Positions 1 to 13,182 of a stretch of 64,000 nucleotides of DNA are shown in pieces. Every line of letters begins with the position of its first letter. Positions within the stretch are counted from its first letter, which is position 1. Location: NCBI RefSeq assembly GCF_029227915.1, contig NC_079877.1, forward strand, positions 28,731,851-28,795,850, given 5' to 3'. A program made the translations under genes and the position numbers. Source of the DNA: Hydractinia symbiolongicarpus (lineage: Eukaryota; Cnidaria; Hydrozoa; Anthoathecata; Hydractiniidae). The notes beneath the pieces were generated by a model. It did no database searches, was not told where the DNA came from, and saw only the letters and a list, made by a program, of their open reading frames with translations.

Positions 1-159
1 AATCAAAACTTAAAATATATATAACACATCACACCTAACAAATATTAAAGGCCACTATGGAAAATATTATACTTATTATGCTGCACTCAGATATGCCAGC
101 TCTTTCAATTTCGAAAAGAAGCGTTATGCTGGCTGAACTTTCCAATTTAACCTATTTAT

Positions 160-1280
160 CATTCTCATCATTCTCGGCTTGACGTCCGTTTTCCATGCTA
201 GCATGGGTTTGACGGGGTATATTAATGACCCTCTTCCAATCTGATCTAGACTGTGTTAGATCTAAACTCAACTTCCTCTATATCAAGTCTGTCCTTATAA
301 CCTCCTGCCAGGTCTTTCTCGGTCTGCCTCTGGGGCTTTGTCCCAGGAACTATCAAGTCTCTACCCTTTCTTACCTAATTAGCCCCCTCCATTCTTTTTA
401 AGTCCCAGCCAATTCAATCTTCTTATCTGGATAACATCTTTAATTCTACGGATACTTAACCTGCTTCTTAGCTCATCTGAACTCCTTCTGTCTCTCAGAC
501 TGGCGTTACACATCCACCTAACCATTCTCATATCATTCCTTTCTAAACAGTCAAGATCTTTCTGCTTCACTGCCCATGTCAACATAACACTTCTTACACA
601 GGCCTCATACAACCTTCCTTTTAACTCAATTGACAAGACTCTGCTAGTCAACAAAGGAAGTAACTCTCTGAACTTTTTCCAAGCAAAACCTATCCTGAAA
701 GTAACACTTCTTCCAACACTCCCTTCACTGCCCAACATATCACCCAAGTAACAGAAGTTCTCAACTATCTCTAATGAGCCACTGCTGTACATCATTGAAG
801 CTAGAAATACTTCATTCTCTATAATCTCACCTTTGCAATACTTACATACAAAATGAATGTCAGCTCTTAACCTTCCACCAATACTACTGCAATGCTTGCA
901 AGTCTGACAAAAAATTGAGTTACTACCAACCCCTTTCCTGCAAACTCCACAAGGCCACTTTCCAACTACAAGGTCACACTTGGCTGCAATGCTACTAATC
1001 ACGACTTTAGACTTTTCTGTGTTCACCCTTAGCCCTTTTCTCTTCTAGTCCGTTCTTCCACTTCTCAAACTTTTCAACTAATTCTTCCATCGACTCTGCT
1101 ATGAGAACCAAATCATCTGCATCAAAAAACTCCCATGTACAACCTGTTCTGAACTCCATTGACAGCGACTAGAACAAACAACAAAGGACTAAGTACAGAA
1201 CCCTGATGTACACCAACATTTACACTAAATTCATCACTAAGTGAATCGTTAATCCTGACACGACTTCTAGCATTGCTGTA
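160..1280 (-). mobile_element. Decayed non-LTR (LINE) retrotransposon, 3' part
   Basis: On the minus strand this reads as the end of a LINE reverse transcriptase. An F-x-ADD catalytic box (FDADDLVLIAE) lies at about 1098-1126. It is followed by a shifted frame open from about 1026 to 379, holding a Cys-rich segment (WPCGVC...CQTC...CKYC) and the conserved LINE tail region (GRLYEACVRSVML, LERNDMRMVRWMC). There is at least one frameshift between the ADD box and the open segment, and the VRSVML/TWAVK junction looks internally deleted. The 3' untranslated part runs to about 160 and recurs at 4293-4500. The second copy ends in a (CAT)n tract, which on the element's own strand is an (ATG)n tail. 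RTE-type and some other LINEs have such simple-repeat tails, but I cannot fix the clade by eye. Inactive. Confidence 0.82.
379..1026 (-). pseudogene. Reverse transcriptase C-terminal fragment of the LINE
   Basis: An open segment of about 215 codons belongs to the decayed LINE. It contains a Cys-rich zinc-binding-like block in its first third (about residues 25-63) and the LINE-typical C-terminal region after it. It lacks the upstream palm motifs in the same frame, because the ADD box lies 5' in another frame. No host function is expected. Confidence 0.75.
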
Positions 1281-1289
1281 TAGATGACA

Positions 1290-3890
1290 AACTTCATTTT
1301 TTTTAAAAAAATTTATTATTTACATAGTTTAATTGCATCAACAATCATAAATTTAAAAGTTTACAATTCAAGGTTTTCAGGATTTTTACAAGCTCACTTA
1401 TATATTCAAAAATAATAGTTCTGAAAAGTACAAAAAAGAAATACGGAAGGGTAATAAAAAAAGAAAACTTACAATAGGGGATAAAACTGTTGTTGGGGAG
1501 ATATTAATTTGTTTTGGAAAATGAATAATAAAGTGTTAACAATTATACTTAGATAAATAGATAAATAAATCAACTATATATATAAATAAAATAAACAGGA
1601 AAATAAAAATAAAAATAAAAACGTTGGAAAAAGGAATGATTTAATCAATCTATTACTTCCATTTATGTCTGTTAATTGGTATGGTTCAGAAGTGGTAGAA
1701 AATGTATTCTTAAATAGTTTGCAGTTATATTTGGGGTATGGGCTGAGGTGTTGAGGCTTCATTAGACAAGACAATTGACAAATTTGTGACATTGTACAAA
1801 CTGTGCCAACTGTTATTTTTATAATTCAGTGAACATAGCCATAGCAAAATAGCCACCTAATAGAACAGATTTATGTGAAAAAAATGTAACATTTTGTTTC
1901 ATATGCAGTCCAAGAGCAAGAGGCTTACTGTGTTCTGTTTTTTTTTTACCCCCTCCCCTGCTGCTTGTGGTATGGACCTATGGCCTTAAGTAACAAGCTT
2001 AGGTAGTCTATTTTAGTTAAATTATTATAGTGTTAACTATTAGTCATAGGTTACCAATACATTCATAAAATTAATAATGCAGAATGACAAAACACTAGTG
2101 AACCAGCCATATAGTAGGAGTCAATGGAGGCACACCTTTCCTTCTGTAACCCCAATTAACATGTGCTAAACTTTTAGTTTAGCATCATTAAAAACAGAAA
2201 AACAGATGATTACTTTAATTGCTATGATCTGATTGCATAAAAAGAAAGATTTATCTAAACAATGGTTAGCTGAAACTGTGAACTCCTCTACTTAGCATCT
2301 CATATTAAAGGTATAACATCAATATAATAAAAATGCTGTGTTGAATAGTTAAAAATAACAGCCAATGATAGGTTATGCACGGCATGAAAAGCACCCCTTG
2401 TGGTAACTATAAAACTAAATACATGTGTATTCTTGAATTTAGTACCTGTAGTTGGCTGGCTAGCTAGGTCAACTAAGCACAACCACACAAAATGTAAACC
2501 ACTGCACTGCGCTTTGTAGCTAGCTGACTTATGAGCCTAGCTATCTATAGCTAGCTAGTTAGCTAATAGTAGCGAGCTAAATAGTTATTGTAGCTAATAG
2601 CAAATCACCTTCTAATTAAATAAATTACGTGCAAAATGTGTGATATATATCATTACGTGAAAAAAGTAAAAATGTCTGGCAAAAGCAAAGCACAAGAGAA
2701 GAAAAGTAATCAATGCTACCGGTGTGATTGACACGTGAAGCGTGGGTTCAGGGTTCGCAAATGCGAATGTTCCACCCTGAGTAGGACGTCTGCTTAAAGG
2801 CAAGCATTTTCACTTATATGCTAAGTAGGGCTATGCCATCTAAAGTAAGTTTTTGTCGATTGTTAATGTTAAAAAAACAGACACTAAGTAGATCAGAAGC
2901 AGTCAACATTTGGCCACGGTAATAACTTGGTATAACATCCGATTTAGTGTGAGACACAGACCATTTGGAGTGACCTTTAAAGGAGGGACAAAAGTGCGCG
3001 TGACAAAACTGAAAATTAGCTTTAAGTCAAAAGCAGAATAAAGAAAGGTTGCGTTCCAATAGGAGAACTAATTTCAGGCTTTTTTTTTGTTTTTAAGTTG
3101 GTGAAAAAAAAACCTTTAAAAAATGAAAACAAGGAAATTTTTGGTCTTTTTTTTCGGGATATAAATTCACCCGAACATTCCGTTTCGGATTAAGGTATAT
3201 CGCCATACTTGTTGTGGACTTTAACCTTCTGGCATGGTTTGGCTTTGATAGTTGTGATTTTGTACTTTGTGCTTTGTACTCGATTGATGCCAACCAAGGT
3301 AAGTCGTTATTAAAATGTTAGTAGAATTTTTTGTATCTATTATACGATGGCCCCTGAGGCTCACTTTTCTTCCAATTTAAAAACATTTCTATTTATGATT
3401 TAGGCAATTCTCTTTTGTATTCTGACACTTCTCTTCAGCAGTGTTTTAAAACTTGTCTTCTGCACTTAACGCTTCTCTGCGTGTGGCCAGAAAACTTCTC
3501 TTTAACTTATATAAGAAATATGGTCAGCAATTTTGCACCCATGGTCTGTATATTTGTTTCACTTCTTGCGAGAAGTTTTGCTCTCCAATTTACCAACATC
3601 TTTATGTCCTGGTGCATGTGCATTATTAAAGTAATATCACAAATGAATTTAGCTTAGTAGCAGAGTAGGTACTTTCAATTATCAATAGACACAATAAATG
3701 TCAAAACAGTTGCCCTCAGATAGAGTCCTTAAAAATCATCATAGTGTCCACCAAACAGACTACATGCTTTTTTATATAAAAATGTGCTTTATAAAAATAT
3801 CAGGCTGAGGTTTTTACGTTATTCTTTTTGATGGCACATTCGTGGAGCTGTTATTATGTCATTTATTCAAAAACAAGTAAGTTTTAAAAT
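1290..3890. other. Intergenic AT-rich sequence
   Basis: I see no gene here. It holds A/T homopolymer runs and a TAGC-rich microsatellite-like patch at about 2515-2605 (repeated tagctagc, agctagt, tagctaa). Short open frames are present but have no recognisable composition, splice structure or motif. Confidence 0.5.
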
Positions 3891-3896
3891 CTAACT

Positions 3897-4577
3897 GAAT
3901 CAACGAGGGTGCTGATAAGCCGCATAAGCCGTAAAAAGTGCGGGCGTTTTCGGGTGAGTTCTGCGTTTTAAAAAAAAATCAAGTATTTGCCTGAAACACC
4001 CCCCCCCCCCCCCATACACCCGAACAATGCCAGAAAAAGAAAAGAAAAACAGACACTAATGATTCAAGAAACTATAGAAATTAAAATAAACTTATTATAT
4101 GTGGTGGCGGAGTTCTTAAAAGAACTGTTTTTGATAGTTTATAATAATATTTACTGGATAAATAACTTAAATATAAACTTTATTAGCTCCTTTATCTTCA
4201 AGGGCTTTCTTTCAACTATCGTCCACATGGTATGTTACAAGGAATTGCATTTCGGGAATGTTCCGGGCGAGTGCAGGCAGTTTTAGAGGACAATCACCAT
4301 CATCATCATCATCATCATTCTTGGCTTAACGTCCATTTACCATGCTAGCATGGGTTGGACGGGGTATGTTAATGACCCTTTTCCAATCTGATCTAGACTG
4401 TGTTAGAACTCAACTTCTTCTGTATGAAGTCTGTCCTTATAACCTCCTGCCAAGTCTTTCTTAGTCTGCCTCTGGGCTTTGCCCCAGGAACTGTCAAGTC
4501 AATTTAATTTGAAAAGTCGCCCGAACTCGCCCTTATATATGTGGGCGTTTGCAGCTTATTTGCACCCTCTTCTCAAT
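3897..4577. mobile_element. Candidate non-autonomous inverted-repeat element with a LINE tail inside
   Basis: The left edge (GAGGGTGCTGATAAGC, about 3905) and the right edge (GCTTATTTGCACCCTC, about 4554) are inverted repeats of each other with few mismatches, followed inwards by GCGGGCG/CGCCC-rich stretches. AATCAAC occurs just outside the left end and five bases beyond the right repeat, a possible but imperfect target duplication. Between them lie a poly-C run (about 3999-4013) and a LINE 3' tail (4293-4500). Boundaries and class are uncertain. Confidence 0.4.
4293..4500 (-). mobile_element. 5'-truncated LINE 3' tail
   Basis: About 200 bases closely match 160-360, including CATGCTAGCATGGGTT, CCAATCTGATCTAGACTG and CCTCCTGCCA. 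They are preceded on the plus strand by a (CAT)n run at about 4293-4318, i.e. an (ATG)n tail on the element strand. Only the untranslated end survived, as expected of 5' truncation at target-primed insertion. Confidence 0.8.
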
Positions 4578-4599
4578 CAACATTGCAGGCCAGAATTGG

Positions 4600-6950
4600 G
4601 CCTGGGAATTTTTAAGTTAATGGAATAGAAGGCATTTCTCACTTTGAAAGAGAACTGTTTCGAACAGAAGAGAAGATTTAGTAGGAAAAAATAAGTGCTT
4701 TTATTAAGAGGAGAAATGAGCCATAGGGGCCATCACACTATTAAACTGATCTGTCACACCAGCTACATGAAAAAGGGGAATTTTGGCTGCCTGGACCCAA
4801 GGCTGAGAACACTTCTTCAAATCATTTTTTTTTTGTTAATACTTGAATCCAGGTTAACACCATCAAATTTCAAAAGGAGATAAACGACTTATTGGGAAAA
4901 GAGTGGCATATTTGTGTTTACCAGCAAAAATTATATAATATAGGAAATTTTGAATACTTTATGATCATTAGAACAGGATTTTTGTAATTTAACCCAGATC
5001 CAAGAATACTTAACTTTTACTTCTTTTGTTATCAAATCTTTTCCTGAAGCATTTTAACACTTTTTTATTTTAAAAAACCATCTTTTAATTAAATAAAAAA
5101 ACAACAATAAATATATATAATTTTAAAAAAGTTGTGTAATAAGTATTGTCACCTCGACAAATGTAACGTGAAACTTTTAAACTAATTTCAGGTCCTTATT
5201 TTTAGGGTATATATATTTATAACGATTTCAGAGAAAACATACCTTTCAAGCTCTTCATGAACAAGGGCTGAATTTTTTATAGAATCCTTGTTTTCTAACT
5301 TTGAATCTGAAATATATATATTGTGCAGTTTTAGAAGAATTTTTGCTAATAATATAGTTTTTTTATTCTTCTGTGAGAGTATGATCATGAAATGTTTGTC
5401 TTCTGTCAACTGAAAAGTGGTAATTACGTGACATTCTGACCAGAAGACGTATATTCTGTATCCCTCATTACAACAACTATACATATTCTTCTATCAAGAT
5501 AGTATTACATGGAACGTGAATGCCTAACCACACTGACTAACTAATAAACTACAAAAGAGAATGTAGTATTTAAAAATAAGAAATTTAAAATTGATTTCTT
5601 TGCCATAGTAATATTAATTATATACAAGAACATACAAAAATGTACAATGATAAAAAAACAAAAATGGAGCTTTTCGTTTTTTTATTGAATATACATTCTT
5701 GTATGTTCTTGTATGTAATTAATATAAATTACTTGCTTTTTAAACATTCATTAATTAAAATTATAATTGACAACAGCAATTATTTGTTTTAGAGCTACAT
5801 AATGATGTCATAATTTCGCATAATTAACAAAACTTTAACTGACCTGTGCTCTGAAATTGACCCCTAATGGCCACCAATAATTTCCAATAACTCAGAATGA
5901 CCCCAATCAAGTACCAATGACCCTCAACCATTCACAATTACGTTCTAGTCACCAACAATCACTCTTGTTCATCTCTAGTGACTCATCAAAAGACATTTCC
6001 CCTAACAGAAATATCTAAGTCACTCGAAATGGCTCAAAAAGACTGTGATTTCAACTTTATGTTGAAAAGGAAACTTTGTGAGTTTGTGAATTTTTGCCAA
6101 TTTTTTAAAAATTCTTATTGATGTTACTTGCAAAATTAATCAAATTTCAAAAGAACTTATAGTTTTTTATGGTTTCCAAATGGTACAAGGAGTAAATTTT
6201 CGCAAAATTTAATATTTCTTATTTTTTATTAATGTTTTGTTGTTACACAATCTTCATTTTCTTTTTTAATAGGACTATTTCTGATCACTTCTTTCACTTG
6301 TTCAGGTTTTCCCCAGGTTAAGCACAATTTTTGAAGCTCGTTTTATACCACAATCTTGTTTAGTTTGATGATATATTTTAGCGTTTTTTTTTTGTTTTTT
6401 TTTGCAATTGTGTTTGATCTCGTTTAGCACATTGAATAACTTTGGCAGTTTTAAGAATATCCTCAAACTAGCCTTACTCATTTGCGCCTGTTTGTATTTT
6501 TTTCTTATGTTTTTTTTTTGATTTGGTGATACACTAAATTATCAGCATTTTAAAAAGAAAAAGAAACACTTTTTTAGATGACAATTTTTCCCAAATGAAG
6601 TGTTTATGTCATTTCTAGCATAAAATTTTTTACGTCAGGAATCCAGTAAAAAAATTTGCAATTTAAATAATGTGTCAATAATTTGCCATGAAAGTTTTAT
6701 TGTGGTTGTTTATTTGAACAGTGTTTTTTATTTGAAAGCAGGTTTGTCAAATATGGTATGTTGGTAAGGTATAAAAAAACCTTGTTGAAAACCTCTTGGA
6801 TAAACAATCAGGTGCTAATTAAAACTGTATGCCACAGCTAACTCTATAGGGAACTGTTTTTGCACTATTTGACCTTTGTGTGTGAAAAACATGTTTTACG
6901 TTTTTAAGTTTGTTTTTGTCTGTAGAGATTTTTTCTGACTCTTTTAATAA
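4600..6950. other. Intergenic sequence upstream of the SLC27-like gene
   Basis: I see no convincing gene. It includes the foldback at 5611-5726, a degenerate run of ACC/CCAATGACC-like words at about 5860-5990, and T-rich tracts near 6380-6530 that approach a splice-acceptor-like site at 6956-6957, just before the SLC27-like gene. Confidence 0.45.
5611..5726. mobile_element. Short foldback (palindromic) element
   Basis: The left arm (5611-5650) contains TACAAGAACATACAAAAATG. The right arm (about 5688-5726) is its near-perfect reverse complement, and the centre (about 5650-5688) is also nearly self-complementary around ATGGAGC. The whole 116-bp unit can fold as one long hairpin. No coding capacity; probably a small MITE, but no target duplication is evident. 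Confidence 0.6.
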
Positions 6951-6970
6951 CTTTCAGGGCTAACAAGTGG

Positions 6971-9900
6971 ATGTCATCCTGTCATTGCAATTTTTCATTA
7001 CAATCTAAACTCATCCGACACGTGCGAAAGAATATCAGTATGTATCGACTGGCATCGTGTGCAGCAGTGGCTGCTGCTGGTCCAAAGGTGTTAGGATTGT
7101 CATGGTATACTGCATTTGCTGGTAGCATTGCAATGTACCTGCTGACAGGTGGATGGAAATGGCTTAGGCTAGCTTATAAAACATTTGGCAGAGACTTTTA
7201 TTTTGGCAGAATAATATTGGGAGTGGAGCTAGGGATAAGAAAGATTGTGAAAAATAAACAGATGTTGGGAGACGTGTTTGCAGAGAAAGCTTTACAACAT
7301 CCTGACAAAGTGGTGTTTATATCAGCTGAAACTGGTGAAACACTTACATACAAGCAAGCTAATGATTTGGCAAATAAAATTGCGAACATCTTTTATGAAG
7401 CTGGTTACCGCAAAGGTGATGTTGTAGCACTAATTATGGAGAATCGTATAGAGTATATTCCCATTTGGTTGGGCTTGTCAAAACTTGGCGTCATCACTTC
7501 TTTAATTAATTACAATCTTCGCGGTGAGAGTTTAAAACATTGCATTACTGTTTGTGATTGCAAGTCAATTATATTCAGTGATGAACTGCAAGGAGCTGTG
7601 GAAGAAATAGCTCCTGATCTGAAAGTTGATTTTTATTATTTTGGAAATGAAAGCTCATCTATCAATAATGTTACATATTTAAAAACATTAATCGAAAAAG
7701 CATCAACTGTGCAACCACCAAAACCAGAGGATTTATCATTGAGCGATAAGATGTTGTTGATTTACACCTCAGGAACTACTGGTTTCCCAAAGGCTGCTGT
7801 TATACGGGGATCTAGATATTGTTTTATGGCGATGGGCGTAGGAAAAGGTATAGGAGTAACTGCAGATGATATTGCATACAACTCACTGCCACTTTATCAC
7901 AGTAATGGCGGAATTGCTTTATCAGGAGGTGTTTTTTTCTTTGGACACACAGTTGTTATTCGTAAGAAGTTTTCAGCTAGCAGATTTTTTGAAGATTGTA
8001 CAAATTATAATGTTACAGTGATCAATTACATTGGAGAAACTTGCAGATATCTGTTAGCACAACCAAAGGGACCCTTTGATAAGGCCCACAAAGTTCGTGC
8101 AGCCACTGGGAATGGTCTAAGGAAAAGTATTTGGGAAGAATTTCAAAAACGGTTTAATATTGGTTTAATTGGAGAATTTTATGGAGCAACAGAAGGCAAT
8201 GCAAACATGATGAATAGTGTTGGTCGAGTCGGTGCAGTTGGATTTAATTCTGTGTTGATACCGTGGGTTTATCCTATCAAGATTGTGAGAGTGGATGAAG
8301 AAGGTAACAATTTTTTTTTAAAGATAAGATTTTGACAATACTGAAGTAGTTCAAGCTTCGAAATAAGGAAGCAAAGTCAAATTGAGGCTATATAATAATG
8401 CGTTTTTTTACGCTATCTGTTTTTGCATAATAATAGCGCATTCATTGGACTAAAGGGCGTAGGTTTCTGTAAAGTCAAATTGGGGCTATATAATAGAATA
8501 TGTTTATATCGACGTGAACACGCTTTATACCTTCGAAAGAAGATAGTGCTTGTTCCGACTTTCTACAAACTCGTCCTTAACCTCCATTTTCTTATGAACT
8601 GTAATTATTTCCCAGAATGTGAACAATTTGCTGTGTTTCTTACAAAGGCAAAAAAAAATAATGCTATTGTTTTTTATTATTATATATTCATTTTATGTGC
8701 AGGCAACATTATCAGAGGAGCTGATGGATTGGCTTCAGAGGCTCAGCCAGGTGAAGTCGGAGAATTGGTTGGAAAAGTTCGAAATGATAATAGCTTGCGA
8801 CAATTTGATGGTTATTTAAACAAGAGTGCCACACAAAAGAAAATTGCATATGATATTTTTAAAAAAGGTGACTCAGCATTTATGACTGGCGACCGGTTGA
8901 TTCAAGATGAAGAGGGCTTTTACTATTTCCAAGACAGGACTGGAGATACATTTAGGTGAGTTGTCAACAACATCAGCACGTGACCGGACACCATGTTGGC
9001 TAAAAATTCTTGCTAAAATTAAATCTTGCTGAATTTTTATTTCTGACTAATTTTTATTGTCTTTCGATCTATACTGATATGTTGATTGGACACAATAACG
9101 TCGGAAATTTAGTTTTGTACGAGTCGTAACCGAAACCTTTTAGAAGTTTAAAAAAAGTTATACAGGTCAAATAATAAAAACTTCGCGTTTGAGGTTGCCT
9201 TTTTTTAAGCGGGTTTTTGTCGCGGCTTAATGTGTTAAATGTGTTAGAATTTTTTCCATAAAATTTTTTCCAGCTTTTAATAGTCTTAGATATCTGTAGT
9301 AAAACTACAGTATTTAATGTTTCCTTCACAAACTTTTTTACTTTGAAATATATTTTATTTTACAAAAAGACCATAAAACCAGGTCAGAGATTCTTTTTAG
9401 GGATGAAAGTTGTAGCAGGGCCGCTATTGCTAAGACGTTTGACTAATGATGACGTTAGTGTACTTTTTATATAGAGTACCGAAGAAAATGTTCCAAAAAG
9501 CTGAAATGTGAACTCCTTAAGTCATGGAGTTTCAATGGATTTTGAAAAAGTGATCTTTCGAAAATTTAAGTTTTTACTATCTCCAAAGATCAACTGTGAT
9601 GTCTTACTCTGATGTTGATCATTCCTATTCTACCTTTTTTTTGCTTAACTAGATGGAAAGGTGAAAATGTCTCCACCAACGAAGTTGAGAATGTGATCAA
9701 CAAAGCTGTCGATAATGAAATCTGTGTGTATGGAGTAGAAGTACCCGGTGTGGAAGGTAAAGCAGGAATGGCATGTATTGTTGATGCTGAAAAAAAGGTA
9801 AGGAAATACACATTTTTACACATGCATGCTTACTACTGTGCACGCGAGTCTTGCAAAATGATAACTGTACGCTAGAAAGGTTGAGCGAATGCGGTTAGGT

Positions 9901-10387
9901 TTTAAATTTTAGTTGATGTTGATCATCATGCATTTTTAATGTCTGTTCATATATTGAAAGAAATGGGAAAGTAAGTCATGTAAATTTGAAGTTTGTAAGT
10001 CACCCTTCGAACAATAACCTTGAAGCTCTGAGCTGATTAGGAACACTCTCGCCTTTACATGGTTTAGCAGTCCATAACAGTGAAAGTATTTCTTTATTCT
10101 GGAGTATTACATATTTTTATTCGTAGGTTGATTTATCACATCTACCTGAAGTTTTGGGTAAATCACTTCCGCCATATGCAAGACCGGTGTTCGTCCGTTT
10201 AGCTAGCGAAATCCCGAAAACATCGACTTTTAAGTTCAAGAAAAATATCCTTCGAGATGAAGGATATAATCCTGCAAGTTGCGCAGCCGGCGACCTTTTG
10301 TTTTACTTTGATGGTAAAGAAAAGAAGTTTCTCTCCATCGATGCTGACGTGTACGCGAAAATACAAGATCAAAAAATACGACTCTAA
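6971..10387 (+). CDS. SLC27A: Long-chain fatty acid transport protein / very long-chain acyl-CoA synthetase (SLC27A family)
   Basis: This is an ATP-dependent acyl-CoA synthetase of the FATP family, which couples fatty-acid uptake to CoA activation at ER and plasma membranes. Exons: 6971-8303, 8703-8955, 9653-9797, 10127-10387. All junctions are GT..AG and keep phase, giving 663 residues. Visible: hydrophobic N-terminal segment (residues 42-60), AMP-binding P-loop [12 protein letters not shown] (265-276), LPLYHSNGG (306-314), EFYGATEGN (402-410), and the adenylation signature [20 protein letters not shown] continuing across the exon 2/3 junction into [15 protein letters not shown]. The protein ends naturally after KIQDQKIRL. 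Family members are usually about 620-650 residues, so the in-frame Met24 (7040) giving 640 residues is an equally good start. The frame stays open back to a splice acceptor at 6956-6957, so an upstream exon is possible. The paralogue (A1/A4 versus others) cannot be assigned by eye. Confidence 0.93.
8373..8497. repeat. Short duplicated motif in SLC27 intron 1
   Basis: The phrase AAGTCAAATTGAGGCTATAT occurs at about 8374 and again, with one substitution, at about 8472, roughly 98 bases apart. It is a small local duplication inside the first intron; nothing suggests function. Confidence 0.6.
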
Positions 10388-13170
10388 TGAACTGTGAGTC
10401 GAATACGTTTAATTAATTACACTATCCGAGAATGTGATTGGTGACTTTTTATAGATATTTGATTGGTTAAAACATAGGCAAGTAAACAGTGAATTCGGTC
10501 TCGTAATTTTGGCGGCTAACGTAATCCTTTATTTTTATTTTCATGTTTAGCGAAGGCTTCTGGTCTAGTACTGGAAGACTTTAGTTGTAAATGTTATCCT
10601 GTGATTACAAAGCTAACTGAGATTTATTTGAAGATGTGTAACCGTGGGACTATTTAATTACTTTCGCCCATGAATCCTTGCAAAACCAGAACAAAGGTGT
10701 CGTGAAATTTCGAGGACAGTAGACGAGTTTTTAAATTTATGAAATTGCGAATTCTTTACGACATTTTTGCGATTGTACAGTTGTTAGGTGTAGGTGATGT
10801 TCTGGACTGATCATACTTTCGGTAATTTTTTTGCTCCGGAGCGATCATACTTCCGGTAATTTTTTTTTTCTTTGAAGTGATCATACTTCCGGTAATTTTT
10901 TTTGCTCCGGAGTGATCATACATCCATAAATTTCTTTTGCTTCCGTCAATAATTTTGCATTTTCTTATTTCAGTAGACTCAAAATCATCTTTTTAGTTTC
11001 ATCAGTTAGACCTTATTAAATAATTTTGCGTATTTTTAATTTGCGAGTCATCCTAGTGATTTTTTTACTTGAATGTGAAGGTTGCTATATGCAATGATCA
11101 GTTAAACAAATATGTACATTTAGTGGGTCTCTACAAAGAACCTTTTCTTTAACTCTTTTTTATTCCGCAAATAGTTATTTTTGGAAAATTGCGATTGACT
11201 GGTTAAAATTTAGGTTTAGGTATACAGCCTTTTTAATTCACGCACAAAGCAGACATGCAAACAACGGCAATTTTTGCCAACGCAAACAATTGGACTAAGA
11301 AAACCCTCGAAGACTTTTTTTAAAAACTACTTTTCTAACTTGTAAGAGTTATAAAAAATGTCGACTTGTATATTGTATATTTAGGATTTTTCATTTTTAT
11401 ATGCAATTCTATGTTTTTGTACCTGCTATATTATGTACGATACTTATTTCTGCAAATCCGCAGTCTGACGGTTCTTTTACATCTGGATTGGAGAAACAGC
11501 TGAGAATCAGCTGAGGACTGTATGTTTCTGTTTTTGTTCGTGTGTTTAGATCATGTTATTTACAGTATGACGATGTAAGACATGAAAAAAGTTAGCAGAA
11601 TGATTGTTGTTTTTAGTGTCCCATGCAGAAATTTATATTACCAAGAAAGGAAGTTTTTATTATGGTTTTTTTCTCATGGTACTTCGCATTGTTACCGGCT
11701 GTTCGTCATTTTCAGTCTGTTTTTTTCTAGTAAAACTATAAATAAATTTTCTAAAATATTCCATTCAATAGCTGCAGTCAAACCGGTTCCCTTAGGTTAC
11801 CTATATGCTTGTGTAATTTGTATACATTGTATCCAAGCCTAATACCTTAACGGCGCTATTTAGCACGAAACTTCAATGAAACCAAACGTACAGCTAAATA
11901 AAAAGTTACAGTATCGATTTTTTACTTGATATTTTACTTCGTGATATTTGTGACTTGTCATTCCCTATTAGTTTCCCCTCTCTTTGGGTCGACCAAAATT
12001 CAGAGTTCTGTTGGGTTCTCTTTACCTAATTTCTTTGGATATTGGATATATCCATTCTTTTTTTTCTTTTTTTTGTGCTTAACTTTTGTCGTCGCTAAAC
12101 TTTGTGTACTTTAAACAGAGAAATTTTACGAGAGAAGCATTGTTCAAACACTTGCGGACTTTTTTAAATAAACTTTTACGATTTGTGATTTCTAAATTTT
12201 CTAATTGCTTACTGAGAAAAAAGCCAAGTGTGTATTGTCAATGATAGAAAAGGGGAAAATGTTATTTCCAGAAATTGTTGTAATTAAATCACCTTTTTTT
12301 AGTATGTATACGTTTGAAGCATCATCGCCTTACTTTTTTTTGGCTTTTGCAAGTATAATATTTCCAAGTTTTAAGAAAAATTTCGGAATTCCGAGGTAGA
12401 GGCTTTCAAAACCAGATTATTTTTTAAATTTACATCGATATACTATCACAAATGAATGATTTAGGAAGTATGTGGTGGATAATTTGATCGGATTGAAAGG
12501 GAACGGATAATTTATCAACTTTAATTTCCACTGTATTTACTTAGAACGAACAATGAACTTGATTGTTTTTTTTCTTTTGTTTTTTTTTTTTGAAGATTCT
12601 GTTTCCTTAAAAAAATCTCTTCTCTTATAAATTTCCGTTCCAATACGGTACGTGCCGAGGAAATATATGTACTTGAAAACTCGCTTTTTTATTTCCGTGG
12701 GTGCATAGAAAAAAGTTAAATTCAATTCAACTTTTGGAACCAAACGGAACGGAAAAGTTAAAAAAAAATCCTGAGTTACTTGTTTAGAAAATTTTGCTAT
12801 TCGACTTTGCAGGGTCGCAGCAGCCTAAAAGAAAATCTTTCACTTGAATAAAACGCTTTTGGAAAAATATTTGAACATGTTAGACAAAGCTCATTGAGTG
12901 AACGAAAAGTTTTTTTAAATGTCCACAACCAAATATTGTCGCAACAGAGTGCCATACTCTACAAGTTTCCTTAGATAATCCAATAAAATTATTTATGATT
13001 GATTATTAAAAGTTCTTTTCCTCCTAAAATTTGTCTGAAATCACGAAATTGTAAAAAGCCTCGAAGTGAACTTTGTGTTGCAATTGCCAATAAATCGTGT
13101 ATTTTCAAGTTTTAAGATAACCAGCAGTAACTTTTTGAACGTTACTGATATTTACGTTAAACCTTAAAAA
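10388..13170. other. 3' UTR and intergenic sequence after the SLC27-like gene
   Basis: No further coding sequence is recognised. Candidate polyadenylation signals AATAAA occur at 11741 and 11897; if used, the 3' UTR would be about 1.4-1.5 kb. It includes the repeat at 10806-10930. The rest is AT-rich with only short, featureless open frames. Confidence 0.45.
10806..10930. repeat. Tandem repeat of about 40 bp, three copies
   Basis: The phrase TGATCATACTTCCGGTAATT, with a run of T and then GCTCCGGAG, is repeated three times with few changes, and a partial fourth unit (GTGATCATACATCC) follows. It lies in the presumed 3' UTR of the SLC27-like gene. Confidence 0.7.
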
Positions 13171-13182
13171 AGATTAATTAAT

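Noticed and set aside
1574-1792. 72-codon minus-strand frame
   Set aside because: Ends in a Phe/Leu run caused by A/T-rich sequence; no family recognised.
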